Shown here piece by piece: positions 16,149 to 24,592 of a DNA stretch of 64,000 bases. The position numbers and the translations under genes are program-made. The notes below the pieces were generated by a model. The model was not told where the DNA came from. It saw nothing but the letters and a program-made list of their open reading frames with translations, and did not search any database. The stretch's first letter is position 1. Every line of letters starts with the position of its first letter. Origin of the DNA: Frateuria_A sp051900535 (GTDB taxonomy: Bacteria > Pseudomonadota > Gammaproteobacteria > Xanthomonadales > Rhodanobacteraceae); the NCBI RefSeq assembly GCF_051900535.1, contig NZ_JBHZGI010000001.1:992001-1056000 (forward strand). Direction: 5' to 3'.

Positions 16149-17702
16149 ATGAAGATGGCCCGCCTGCCTTTCCTGCTCGCCCTCGTCCTGTCGCCATGGC
16201 ACGCCTTGGCGATGGACCTGCCCGCCACGCGCGCGGCGATCGATGCGCGCATCGCCCAGGCGCGCTTCGCCGGCGCGCGATGGGGCATCGCGGTGGTGTC
16301 GCTGGACAGCGGCCGCACGCTGTACGTCCACGACGCCGACAAGCTGTTCCAGCCCGCCTCGACCACCAAGCTGTTCACCGCGGCGCTGGTGCTGAACGGC
16401 CTCGATGCCGGCTACCGCATTCCCACCCGCGTGCTGGGTGCCGCGCCGAATAAACGCGGACGCGTGCAGGGTCCGCTGGTGCTCTACGGCATGGGCGATC
16501 CCTCGCTCGGCGCCGACCCGTCCACCGCGGACTGGGCCGATGCGCTGGCCGGCCAGCTGGCGGCCAAGGGCGTACGCCGGATACACGGCGACCTGGTGGC
16601 CGATGCCACCTATTTCGCCGGACCGGCGATCGGCAACGGCTGGGAGGCGTTCGACCTGCTCGCCGGCTTCGCCGCCCCGGCATCGGCGTTGAGCGTGTAC
16701 GAAAACCAGTTCCAGCTGACGGTGACGCCCGCAACACGCACCGGCGCGCCGGCCGAACTGGCTTTCGATCCCGCCGGCGCGCCGATGCCGCTGGATAACC
16801 GCCTGCTCACCGTACCGGCCGGCACCTCGAGCGACATCAACCTTTACCGCGATCCCGGCGACCTGCGTCTGCACGCCTTCGGTTCGGTACCCGCACAGTC
16901 ATCTCCGCGAAGCTTCCACCTGGCTGTCGCCGACCCCGCACGGCTGGCCGGCCAAACGCTGCTGCACGCGCTGGAGCAACGCGGCATCGACGTTGACGGC
17001 GAAGTGCGCGTGCTGCGCTGGCCGCAGCAGGATGCGACGCTGCAGGCGGGCGCCCGCGTGCTGCGCTGGCCGCAGCAGGATGCGACGCTGCAGGCGGGCG
17101 CCCGCGTGCTGGCCCGGGTGCAGTCGCCGCCACTGGCCACATTGCTGCGCGAGGGCCTCAAGCGCTCGCAGAACCTCTACCTGCAGAACCTGCTGCAGCT
17201 GGCCGGCACGCGTGTCCACGCCGCGGCGGCGAACGACCCGGCCGCGCCCACCGGATTCCTCAGTGCGGCCGACTGGGGCATCCACGGACTGCATCAGCTG
17301 CTCGATCGCATCGGCATCGCGCCCTCGGCCAGCCTGATCGGCGAAGGCACCGGGCTGTCCCGGCGCGACCTCGCCACGCCGAACGCACTGGTGCGCCTGC
17401 TCGCCTTCCTCGCCAACGGTCCGGACGCCGGCCTGCTCCGGGACATGCTGCCGGTGGCCGGCGTCGACGGCACGCTGGCCTGGCGCATGCGCGGCACGCC
17501 CGCCGCGGGCAACGTGCACGCCAAGACCGGCAGCATGACGTACGTGAACTGCCTGGCCGGCTACGTCACCAGCGCAGCGGGCGAACACCTGGCGTTCGCG
17601 ATCCTGCTCAACGACTACGAGCCGCCGGAGGGGGAATCGGCCAGTGCGGACGTCGATGCGATCGCCGTCCTGCTTGCCGGGCTGAGCGAGAGGTCCCTGT
17701 AG
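16149..17702 (+). CDS. dacB: D-alanyl-D-alanine carboxypeptidase/endopeptidase (PBP4)
   Basis: A 517-residue class C penicillin-binding protein that trims or cleaves peptidoglycan cross-links in the periplasm. Signal peptide 1-21 (ending HALA), SxxK motif STTK (71-74), SxN motif in KRSQN (about 340) and KTG at about 459 are all present. A perfect 48-bp tandem duplication (17007-17102) repeats 16 residues, RVLRWPQQDATLQAGA, at 287-302 and 303-318, in frame, just before the SxN motif. The stop TAG comes from a GTAG palindrome. Start 16149 is set by the signal peptide. Confidence 0.92.
   Translation: MKMARLPFLLALVLSPWHALAMDLPATRAAIDARIAQARFAGARWGIAVVSLDSGRTLYVHDADKLFQPASTTKLFTAALVLNGLDAGYRIPTRVLGAAPNKRGRVQGPLVLYGMGDPSLGADPSTADWADALAGQLAAKGVRRIHGDLVADATYFAGPAIGNGWEAFDLLAGFAAPASALSVYENQFQLTVTPATRTGAPAELAFDPAGAPMPLDNRLLTVPAGTSSDINLYRDPGDLRLHAFGSVPAQSSPRSFHLAVADPARLAGQTLLHALEQRGIDVDGEVRVLRWPQQDATLQAGARVLRWPQQDATLQAGARVLARVQSPPLATLLREGLKRSQNLYLQNLLQLAGTRVHAAAANDPAAPTGFLSAADWGIHGLHQLLDRIGIAPSASLIGEGTGLSRRDLATPNALVRLLAFLANGPDAGLLRDMLPVAGVDGTLAWRMRGTPAAGNVHAKTGSMTYVNCLAGYVTSAAGEHLAFAILLNDYEPPEGESASADVDAIAVLLAGLSERSL
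17007..17102 (+). repeat. Perfect 2 x 48-bp tandem duplication inside dacB
   Basis: Units 17007-17054 and 17055-17102 are identical, followed by nine bases of a third copy. The length is a multiple of three, so the reading frame is kept. Identity at all positions, including synonymous ones, points to a recent event or an assembly artefact. Confidence 0.95.
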
Positions 17703-17755
17703 TAGCGCACCCTGTGCGCGACCGTCATCGGGTCGCGCACAGGGTGCGCTCCTAC
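17699..17755. repeat. GTAG...CTAC long palindrome (REP-like)
   Basis: GTAGTAGCGCACCCTGTGCG and its partner arm GCGCACAGGGTGCGCTCCTAC form a stem of about 18 bp. The element lies exactly between convergent dacB and the glutathione peroxidase gene and supplies the TAG stop of both (17700-17702 and, on the minus strand, 17752-17754). A close relative lies at 57133-57192. Confidence 0.75.
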
Positions 17756-18231
17756 AACCGTTTGGCCAGGTCCGAACCTATCTTTTCCGGCGTGTCCGTC
17801 GGCGCGAAGCGCCGGACAACCTGGCCCTCGGGATCGACCAGGAACTTGGTGAAGTTCCACTTGATCGCCTCGCTGCCGAGCACGCCCTTGCCTTCGCGTT
17901 TGAGCCAGCGGTAGAGCGGGTGCGCACCGGCGCCGTTGACCTCGATCTTGGCGAACAGCGGGAAGCTCACCTCGTAGTTGAGGCTGCAGAACTGCCGGAT
18001 CTGGGCCTCGTCGCCAGGCTCCTGGTGGCCGAACTGGTCGCAGGGGAACCCGAGCACCGTCAGTCCACGCTCGCGCCATTGTCGCCACAGCGCCTCCAGC
18101 CCGGTGTATTGCGGGGTGAAACCGCACTTGGAGGCGACGTTGACGACCAGCAGCCAGCGCCCGCGCCATTCGGCGAGCGAGCGTTCCTGGCCATCGATGT
18201 CGCAGGCGGAAAAGTCGTAGACGCTGCTCAT
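17752..18231 (-). CDS. Glutathione peroxidase family protein (thiol peroxidase)
   Basis: A 159-residue GPx-like protein. The peroxidatic Cys36 is in NVASKCGFTPQY, the conserved Gln in FPCDQFGHQEPG and the Trp/Asn in WNFTKFLVD. It is Cys-based, not Sec-based. The second Cys in FPCDQF (about residue 70) suggests a thioredoxin-dependent two-Cys mechanism, as in most bacterial members (inference). Start at ATG 18231; longer frames upstream add unrelated sequence. The stop codon is in the GTAG palindrome shared with dacB. Confidence 0.92.
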   Translation of the reverse strand: MSSVYDFSACDIDGQERSLAEWRGRWLLVVNVASKCGFTPQYTGLEALWRQWRERGLTVLGFPCDQFGHQEPGDEAQIRQFCSLNYEVSFPLFAKIEVNGAGAHPLYRWLKREGKGVLGSEAIKWNFTKFLVDPEGQVVRRFAPTDTPEKIGSDLAKRL

Positions 18232-18334
18232 GCATGGGCTCCCGTAAGGTGCCGGCGAGTCTACGCCGCCGGCGGCATATGCACATGAGCGATGGTCATT
18301 TCCCGACGTACGGTACGGAGGCGATGCTGCCGTG

Positions 18335-18463
18335 ATGCACCTCATCCTTTCCGCCCTGGTCGCGCTCGCCACCCTCGTGCTGCTGGCCTATGCGGCATGC
18401 CGCGAAGCGCCGCGCCGGCATGTGCGAGTGCGTTCGCGCCGCGATCGCCACATCGGACTGTAG
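18335..18463 (+). CDS. Possible small single-span membrane protein (42 aa)
   Basis: The short frame MHLILSALVALATLVLLAYA then turns Arg-rich (RRHVRVRSRRDRHIGL). This gives one transmembrane helix and a basic cytoplasmic tail. GGAGG lies 13 bases before the ATG (10 before an in-frame GTG). It fits the gap between the gpx and pncB genes and ends seven bases before the pncB stop. No family recognised; the support is a helix plus charge pattern only. Confidence 0.4.
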   Translation: MHLILSALVALATLVLLAYAACREAPRRHVRVRSRRDRHIGL

Positions 18464-18469
18464 CGGCGC

Positions 18470-19651
18470 TCAGGCCTCCGGCGGGATGTCGAACACCTGC
18501 CGCAGGTAGGCCACGTAGGCCGGATCGTCGCACATGTTCTTGCCCGGCGAATCGCTGAGCTTGGCTACCGGCTGGTCATTGCAGCGGACCATCTTGATGA
18601 CGATCTGCAGCGGCGTGGGCCCGACGTCGTTGGTCAGGTTGGTGCCGACACCGAATGCCAGCTGGCAGCGCCCGTGGAAGTGACGGTAGAGCTGCATCAC
18701 GCGGGGCATGTCCAGCGCGTCACTGAACACCAGGATCTTGGTGCGCGGATCGACGCGGTTGGCGCGGTAGTGCGCCAGCACCTTTTCGCCCCAGGTGAAC
18801 GGGTCACCCGAATCGTGGCGGGTGCCGTCGAAGAGCTTGCAGAAGTACATGTCGAAGTCGCGCAGGAACGCATCCAGGCCGTAGACGTCCGACAACGCGA
18901 TGCCGAGGTCGCCGCGGTATTCCTTCGCCCAGGTCTCCAGCGCCACGCGCTGCGAATCGCGCAGCCGCGGGCCCAGCGCCTGGTGCGCCTGCAGGTACTC
19001 GTGGGCCAACGTGCCCAGCGGGGTGAGGCCGAGCTTCCAGGCCATCCAGACGTTGCTGGTGCCGGCCAGCTGTTCGCCGAGGCCGTCGCGCAGCGTGCGC
19101 ACCACCTCCTCGTGCCATTGGCGGGAGAAGCGCCGGCGCGTGCCGTAGTCGGCGATGCGGCAGTCGCCGTATTCCGGGTCCGCCCGCAACAGCGCGATCT
19201 TGGCTCTGAGCCGCGCGCGGCCTTCGGCGAGGTCGAGGCCCGGCTGGGTGCGGCGAAAGTACACCTCATTGACGATCGCCAGCAGCGGCACCTCGAACAG
19301 GATCGTGTGCAACCACGGTCCGCGGATGTGGATATCGATCTCGCCATTGGCCGCCGGTGATGGGGCGATCTCCACGTACTTGGCGTTGAGCTGGAACAAA
19401 CCCAGGAAGTCGACGAAATCGCTCTTGATGTAGCGCCAGCCGCGCAGGTAGTCGAGTTCGGCGCGCGTGAAGCGCAGGCCGCACAGCGCGTCGAGCTCGG
19501 CGCGGATCTCCTCGATGCAAGGCACCAGGTCGATGCCCGGCGTGCGGCACTTGAAGCGGTACTCGACGTGCGCCGCGGGGTAGTGGTGCAACACCACCTG
19601 CATCATCGAGAACTTGTACAGGTCGGTGTCGAGCAGGGACTGGACGATCAT
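18470..19651 (-). CDS. pncB: Nicotinate phosphoribosyltransferase
   Basis: First enzyme of the Preiss-Handler NAD salvage route: nicotinate plus PRPP plus ATP to nicotinate mononucleotide. The 393-residue protein has the N-terminal SLLDTDLYKFSMMQVVL, EVPLLAIVNEVYFR, the GTSNVWMAWKLGLTPLGTLAHE region with the conserved phosphorylatable His area, FDGTRHDSGDP and the C-terminal VRCNDQPVAKLSDSPGKNMC. Length matches E. coli PncB. No other NAD genes are near. Confidence 0.95.
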   Translation of the reverse strand: MIVQSLLDTDLYKFSMMQVVLHHYPAAHVEYRFKCRTPGIDLVPCIEEIRAELDALCGLRFTRAELDYLRGWRYIKSDFVDFLGLFQLNAKYVEIAPSPAANGEIDIHIRGPWLHTILFEVPLLAIVNEVYFRRTQPGLDLAEGRARLRAKIALLRADPEYGDCRIADYGTRRRFSRQWHEEVVRTLRDGLGEQLAGTSNVWMAWKLGLTPLGTLAHEYLQAHQALGPRLRDSQRVALETWAKEYRGDLGIALSDVYGLDAFLRDFDMYFCKLFDGTRHDSGDPFTWGEKVLAHYRANRVDPRTKILVFSDALDMPRVMQLYRHFHGRCQLAFGVGTNLTNDVGPTPLQIVIKMVRCNDQPVAKLSDSPGKNMCDDPAYVAYLRQVFDIPPEA

Positions 19652-19694
19652 GCGCTGGCCTGGCGGGAACCGGCACGGAGCCGGAGCGGATGCA

Positions 19695-20081
19695 TTATCC
19701 CCGCGGCAACGCCAGCGCGGCGAGCTGGGTGTCGATCGCGCGCACGAAAGCGTCGGCGCCCGGCCAGCTGGTGATGCGCCCGAGCTTGCGCGTGCCGGCG
19801 AACACGAAGAACGCCGGGATGCCGTGCAGGCCGAAGCGGGTGGCCATGCCGGGATCCTCGTAGACGTTGTCGTGCAGCCAGCGCACGCGCGGCCACTGGA
19901 AGCGCTCGTGCGCCAGCAGCATGGCTCGCTTGGCGATGTCGCAATTGGGGCAATCGCGGCCCCACAGGAACAGGATGGTCAGGTCCCGAGCCGATTCGGA
20001 CAGCGCGGCATCGAGCTCCGACTCGAGCACACGGCGCATGGGGAACTGCTCGAAGAATTGCGGAACGGTGGTGTCGGCCAT
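19695..20081 (-). CDS. Thioredoxin-fold protein with CPNC active site
   Basis: A 128-residue cytoplasmic protein with no signal peptide. LFLWGRDCPNCDIAK carries a CxxC (Cys44, Cys47) and GIPAFFVFAGTRKLGRITSW holds the cis-Pro. CPNC differs from the CGPC of thioredoxin. It may reduce disulfides or accept electrons from thioredoxin reductase; the partner is unknown. Start at ATG 20081 gives the compact fold. It lies 43 bp upstream of pncB on the same strand. Confidence 0.8.
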   Translation of the reverse strand: MADTTVPQFFEQFPMRRVLESELDAALSESARDLTILFLWGRDCPNCDIAKRAMLLAHERFQWPRVRWLHDNVYEDPGMATRFGLHGIPAFFVFAGTRKLGRITSWPGADAFVRAIDTQLAALALPRG

Positions 20082-20184
20082 GAGTCCGACGTTGGGGCGT
20101 GGTCGGCTGGTGCAAGGCACGGAGTCAGGCCTGCTTACGGCATCCCGCGCCACCCGAATCCTCACCCGCGGCCCGGTATCCCCA

Positions 20185-21261
20185 TCATGGAGCCCGGCTC
20201 GCCCCGCCAGCCAGACGTTCGAGTTCCCGGGTCCGTTCGGGCTCGGGTTTCTCCGCCAAGGTGCCGACCGCGGCATAGAAGGCCCCCCACTGCCGCTCCG
20301 CATGCTCGAACAGCACCGCGAAGGCGCCCGTCCAGCGGTCGTACAGGCCAAAGGGCAACAGCTTGGCGTTGTTGATCGGCGCTTCCACCCAGGTGTCGTA
20401 GCGGCGGTCCCCGTGCCACCGGCTGTCGCGCCATTGCGCGTAGCGGAGACGGAACGCTTCGACCTGCGCCTGCTTGCCGCGGGCCAGGGTGGCCGGATCA
20501 TCCGCACTCGCGTACAGCCGCTTGAGCCGCTCGCGCAGGTCCAGCACCAGTGCGGTGAAGCCCTCCTCCATCGCTTGATCGCGCCCATCGGGCGGCGGCA
20601 GGCCACGCGCCTTGCGCCACTCGCGCAGCCCCTCCTGCTGGACGAAGCTGGCGAAGGATTCGTTGAATGCCGTGTCGCCCTTCACGTACAGCCGCTGGTG
20701 CGCGAGCTCGTGGAAAATGGTGCCGGCCAGTTCGTCGTCGTCCCAGCGCAGCATGCTGGAGACGATCGGATCGGCGAACCAGCCCAGTGTCGAATAGGCG
20801 GGCACGGGGCCGATCCACACGTCCTCGCCCTGCACCTTCAACTCCGACGCGCGGTCCCGCGCGAGGGCCGGGTCGAAGTAGCCGCGGTAGGCCACGCATC
20901 CCGCGATGGGAAAACATTGCGGCAAGGCGTCAACCGAATAGGGCGGCGTGGCGAACACGTTCCAGGCGACGTAAGGGCGGTGCAGGTCCACGTAGCTGGT
21001 GTAGCTGCGGTTGTCCGGCAGCGACAGCGCCGCGGAGGCGAACCGCCGCGCCTCGGTGGCCAGGCGAAGGCGGCGGGCCAACGTCGGATCGGTGGCGGGG
21101 TCCTGCACCACCTTGGCGATCGGCCGGCGATGCATCAGCAACGAAGCCTGCCCGTGCGCGACATGGGCGTAATAGCGCAGGCTGCCGCAGCCACCGAGCA
21201 TGAGGCACAACGCGACGGTAGCCAGGCGCGCCGAGCGCCCGCGAAAGATTGAAGGGGGCAT
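20185..21261 (-). CDS. Zinc aminopeptidase-like lipoprotein (PF10023 family)
   Basis: A 358-residue predicted lipoprotein. Its signal sequence ends in the lipobox LGGC (about residues 22-25), followed by SLRYYAHVAHGQASLLMHRRPI, typical of the family named predicted aminopeptidase (PF10023). The zinc site HELAHQRLY is in the middle, with a downstream FNESFASFVQQEG Glu as the likely third ligand. It is expected to be anchored in the periplasm. Start MPPSIF at 21261 is preferred over an upstream ATG because it gives a proper n-region. Confidence 0.85.
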   Translation of the reverse strand: MPPSIFRGRSARLATVALCLMLGGCGSLRYYAHVAHGQASLLMHRRPIAKVVQDPATDPTLARRLRLATEARRFASAALSLPDNRSYTSYVDLHRPYVAWNVFATPPYSVDALPQCFPIAGCVAYRGYFDPALARDRASELKVQGEDVWIGPVPAYSTLGWFADPIVSSMLRWDDDELAGTIFHELAHQRLYVKGDTAFNESFASFVQQEGLREWRKARGLPPPDGRDQAMEEGFTALVLDLRERLKRLYASADDPATLARGKQAQVEAFRLRYAQWRDSRWHGDRRYDTWVEAPINNAKLLPFGLYDRWTGAFAVLFEHAERQWGAFYAAVGTLAEKPEPERTRELERLAGGASRAP

Positions 21262-21311
21262 GCCGCGATTGTGCCAAGCGAACGCTTCGGGCACGAGCCG
21301 CGGCTGGCCGC

Positions 21312-21710
21312 TCAGTCGCGATCGTCGCCGCGTCGCCCGCGCCTGTCGCCGCGGTCATGGCTGCGGTCGTCCCGGCCGCGCCACTCGCGACGATCATGCC
21401 GGTCGTCGCGGTAATCATGGCGCTCGCGGCTCCAGTCGCGGCCACGGTAATGGTGCGAATCGCCGCGCCACGTGCCGCTGATGCCGACGCTTACGCCGGA
21501 GGAATAGCAGCAGCCATAGCCCCAGCCGGGCCCGTAGTAGCCGCCATAGCCGTAGTAGTCCGGCTCGTAGATAACCGAGGGACCCTCGCCGTAGTAGGCA
21601 TCGCCCTGATAGCCATTGCTGCGCACGTAGCTGTAACCGGGGTCGTAATAGCAACCCGACAGCGCCGCCGTGCCAAGCACCAGCGCCAGTCCTGCAAGCA
21701 TGCGTTTCAT
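21312..21710 (-). CDS. Gly/Tyr-rich lipoprotein with Arg/Asp-rich tail
   Basis: A 132-residue protein with signal peptide and lipobox LSGC (about 17-20). The middle is rich in Tyr and Gly (YYGYGGYYGPGWGYG) and the last 50 residues are almost only Arg, Asp, His, Gly and Ser, in RDD/DRR clusters. Similar low-complexity lipoproteins are common in Xanthomonadales and have no known role. Charge zippering or envelope association is a guess. A small hairpin CCGTGAC-tgct-GTCACGG (21721-21738) precedes the start. Confidence 0.7.
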   Translation of the reverse strand: MKRMLAGLALVLGTAALSGCYYDPGYSYVRSNGYQGDAYYGEGPSVIYEPDYYGYGGYYGPGWGYGCCYSSGVSVGISGTWRGDSHHYRGRDWSRERHDYRDDRHDRREWRGRDDRSHDRGDRRGRRGDDRD

Positions 21711-21775
21711 GGGCTCACCTCCGTGACTGCTGTCACGGGGATCACGCTAGTCGCGGCGGTTTGAATGCGCCCTGA

Positions 21776-21808
21776 GCGCCGCGCCCGGCTGATGCGCGGG
21801 CGCGGCGC
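21776..21808 (-). terminator. GC-rich 12-bp hairpin after the histone-like gene
   Basis: GCGCCGCGCCCG and its exact complement with a nine-base loop, 14 bp after the histone-like stop codon. No T-run, so the call is tentative. Confidence 0.45.
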
Positions 21809-21822
21809 GGGCGGGACCGGCG

Positions 21823-22701
21823 TCAGACCTTGGCGCCGCGCTGTCCGCTGTGCACCGGAATGGTGGTCTTGGGCGCGTCGCTGGGCAGCTGCGGACTCTG
21901 GGGCGTATGGATGGCCGATTCGCCGTGTGGCCGCGTTTGCCCATCCGCCGGACGGCTCGACGCCTGCCGGGTGCGTTCCTGCTTTGCATCGAGCAGCGCC
22001 TGGATGTGCGCCACCGCCTCTTCCGGGCTGATGTGCTGTATCGCGGCGGGTGCATTGCGCGGCGTCGCTCCCTTGCGGGCGGCGGGCTTGGCGCTGCCCG
22101 GCCGGCTGGGCTTCGACGCGGGGGCGGCCTTCTTCGCCACCGGTTTGCCCGCGGCCTTCGCCGCCATGCCGCCGGTGCGGGCGGCCGATCGGGTCGGCGA
22201 GGGCTTCGTGGCCGTCTTGCTCGCCGCCGCGGGCGTGCTCTTCCTGGTAGCCGTCTTTTTCAACGCGGCTTTCTTCGTCGCCGGCTTCCGGATCGCCTTC
22301 TTCGGTGCTGCCTTTTTGGCGACGGCCTTCTTTGGAGCCGCCTTCCTGGCAGCTGCCTTCTTCGGTGCGGCCTTCGTGGGGAGGGCCTTCTTCGGTGCCG
22401 ATTTCTTCGCGACCGCCTTCTTCGGGGCCGCCTTCTTGGCGGAGGCCTTCTTCGGTGCCGCCTTCTTCGGTGCCGCCTTCTTCGCCGTCACTTTCTTGGC
22501 CGGCGACTTCTTCGATGCGGTTGCCGACCGCGACGCCGAACCCTTGCCCGCGACCTTCTTTGCGGCCGGACGGGCGGCGGTGCGATTGATCGGTGTCTTG
22601 ATGCCGGCCTTCGCGGCGGCGGTCTTCTTGGTCGCCTTGCTGCCGGCGGCTGCCTTCTTGGCCGCGGATTTCTTCGCGGCCGACGTGCGGGTCGTTGCCA
22701 T
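21823..22701 (-). CDS. Histone H1-like Lys/Ala/Pro-rich DNA-binding protein
   Basis: A 292-residue, strongly basic protein. Residues 1 to about 200 consist of Lys-Lys-Ala, Ala-Pro-Lys-Lys-Ala and related repeats like the C-terminal tail of eukaryotic H1 and the AlgP or HctB types of bacteria. A short non-repetitive part (about 218-245, ISPEEAVAHIQALLDAKQER) could be a helical module, and the tail is Pro/Ser/Gln-rich. It is expected to bind DNA without sequence specificity. Such repeats vary in number between strains by recombination. Shine-Dalgarno AGGAG lies near the start. Confidence 0.82.
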   Translation of the reverse strand: MATTRTSAAKKSAAKKAAAGSKATKKTAAAKAGIKTPINRTAARPAAKKVAGKGSASRSATASKKSPAKKVTAKKAAPKKAAPKKASAKKAAPKKAVAKKSAPKKALPTKAAPKKAAARKAAPKKAVAKKAAPKKAIRKPATKKAALKKTATRKSTPAAASKTATKPSPTRSAARTGGMAAKAAGKPVAKKAAPASKPSRPGSAKPAARKGATPRNAPAAIQHISPEEAVAHIQALLDAKQERTRQASSRPADGQTRPHGESAIHTPQSPQLPSDAPKTTIPVHSGQRGAKV

Positions 22702-22842
22702 GCGTCATCACTCCTGCGGTGGTCAGTGCAGCCTTGCCCGCGTTGACATGCTCCAAGCACGCGGCGGAAAGACCTGCACGTCCAGTATTGCGCGGTCATC
22801 TTCCGCTGTCATGCGCGATTGCGGCATGAAGCGTCCGGCAAT

Positions 22843-23646
22843 TCAGGATGCATGCGGGACGCGCAGCGCAAGTAGCTGCCGCTCATGGCAGGCGAACGTC
22901 CCGGAGGTGGCGTCGTAGTCCCAGCGCTCCGTCGTGCAGGTATCGGCACTTCCATCGCGGCGGAGCAGGTTGACCGAGTTGGGGATGTCGCCGCGTACCC
23001 GGTGCGATACCGCGGTGCCGGCCTGCACGACCCACAGGGGGCGGCCGCCCGGTTCGGGCAGCGGTCGCACGTAGGGCAAGTGGATATGGCCACCCAGCAC
23101 CAGTTGCGCACCGGCGGCCGCCCAGGCGCCGGCCGCCTGCGCATGTCCCCGCAGCAGGTTGCGCCGGTCGGACTCGTCGATCACCGCCATCGGCTGGTGC
23201 ACTACCACCACCCTCGCCTGGCCCGGCGCCGCCTGGCGCAGGCGCGCCGCCACCCGCTCGATCTGCGCCGGCGACACCTCGCCCTGCTTGTGCCGCCACC
23301 AACGCGTGGTGTTGACCCCCAGCACCAGCCATTCCGCCGACGACCAAACCGGCTCCAGCTCGTTGCCGAACGCCGCCGCATAGCGCGCGTACGGCGCCCG
23401 CAGGCGAACGCCCAGGGCATACAGGGGGATGTCGTGGTTGCCGGGGATCGCCAGGAACGGCGCGGGCAGGCTTGCGACGAAGGCGCGCGCGGCGGCGAAC
23501 TGCGCCGGCCGTGCGCGCTGGGTCAGGTCGCCCGACAGCACCACCAGTGCCGGCCGGCTGTCCTGGATCAATCGCCTCAGCGCTTCCAGCACCGCCGCGC
23601 GCTCGGTGCCGAAATGCGAATCGGACATGTGCAGCAACAGGTTCAC
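22843..23646 (-). CDS. Calcineurin-like metallophosphoesterase
   Basis: A 267-residue cytoplasmic phosphoesterase with the full binuclear-metal set: SDSHFG (Asp8/His10), GDLTQ, GNHDIP, VVVHQP and GGHIHLPY. It is closest in pattern to CpdA/YfcE-type 3',5'-cAMP phosphodiesterases, but the substrate is not fixed by sequence. It starts with GTG at 23644-23646, overlapping the stop of the lipid kinase by GTGA; it is the third gene of the rhomboid-kinase-phosphoesterase operon. Confidence 0.87.
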   Translation of the reverse strand: MNLLLHMSDSHFGTERAAVLEALRRLIQDSRPALVVLSGDLTQRARPAQFAAARAFVASLPAPFLAIPGNHDIPLYALGVRLRAPYARYAAAFGNELEPVWSSAEWLVLGVNTTRWWRHKQGEVSPAQIERVAARLRQAAPGQARVVVVHQPMAVIDESDRRNLLRGHAQAAGAWAAAGAQLVLGGHIHLPYVRPLPEPGGRPLWVVQAGTAVSHRVRGDIPNSVNLLRRDGSADTCTTERWDYDATSGTFACHERQLLALRVPHAS

Positions 23647-24584
23647 CGGTCGCCCCGATCCCGCGGCACCAGCAGCCGGAGCGCCTGCGGCGCGACGCGG
23701 AACCGCAGCGGCAACGGCAGACGGACGATCTCCCCATCGATCGCGAGCTTGAGTTCCCGCCGCCGCGGCAAGGCCACTTCGAGCTCGGTGAAGGCGAAGC
23801 TGTCGACCTTCTCCACGTCGCCCAGATGACCGGACAGCCCGCGGATCGCCGTGAGGATCATGTGCCAGCGCGCAAGGGGCGGCAGCACGATGCCGACCAG
23901 CGCGCCGCGGGTCACCGCGTCGGCCTCGGGGATGCCGATGCTCTCCAGTTGCAGGCGGTTGTCGCCCACCACCAGGGTGGTGCTGCGCCGCACCTGCCGC
24001 TGGCCGTCCTCGCAGAGCGACAGGCGCAGGTCCGGGTAGCTGCCCAGCAACGCGCGCAGGCCCGACAGCAGCGCGACCAGGCGGTGGCGTCCGAAGCGGC
24101 GCTTGTCCCGTTCGCGCCGTTCCAGCAGCTCGGGATAGAGTCCCAGGCTCGCGTTCACCAGGAACACGCGATCGTTGACCAGGCCCACCTGCACCGGCGT
24201 TTCCCGCGCGTCCAGCAGGCCGCGTATCCCCTCGCCCGCATCGCCCTCGGGCAACCCGTGGCAGCGGCCGAAAAAATTGAAGGTCCCCTGCGGCAGCACG
24301 CCCAGCGGCAAGCCGCTGGGGAGCACGGCCTGCACCACCGCGTTGATGGTGCCGTCGCCGCCGGCGACGACCACCGCGCCCCCCTGCGCCCGGGCCGCTT
24401 CCACCGCCTGCTCCGCCAGCTCGCCGAGGTGCCGGGGATGTTTCGCGCAGAACAGCCGGTAGGGATGCCCGGTGGCATCGAGCGCGTCGCGGATGGCCTC
24501 CTCCGTGGCACCGCCGTCACCGCTGCCGGAGCGGCGGTTGAGCACCACGAAGAATGGTCGCTGACGGTCTTGCGGCGAGGGCAT
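23643..24584 (-). CDS. Diacylglycerol/lipid kinase family protein
   Basis: A 313-residue DAGK-catalytic-domain protein of the YegS/DgkB type that phosphorylates a lipid hydroxyl with ATP. It shows FFVVLNRRSGSGD, the nucleotide motif VVAGGDGTINAVVQ, LGVLPQGTFNFF and a C-terminal beta domain. Start at ATG 24584 with a good Shine-Dalgarno GGAGGT; longer frames run into the rhomboid gene. It overlaps the following phosphoesterase by four bases. Substrate (diacylglycerol, sphingoid or other lipid) unknown. Confidence 0.88.
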   Translation of the reverse strand: MPSPQDRQRPFFVVLNRRSGSGDGGATEEAIRDALDATGHPYRLFCAKHPRHLGELAEQAVEAARAQGGAVVVAGGDGTINAVVQAVLPSGLPLGVLPQGTFNFFGRCHGLPEGDAGEGIRGLLDARETPVQVGLVNDRVFLVNASLGLYPELLERRERDKRRFGRHRLVALLSGLRALLGSYPDLRLSLCEDGQRQVRRSTTLVVGDNRLQLESIGIPEADAVTRGALVGIVLPPLARWHMILTAIRGLSGHLGDVEKVDSFAFTELEVALPRRRELKLAIDGEIVRLPLPLRFRVAPQALRLLVPRDRGDR

Positions 24585-24592
24585 GGACCTCC

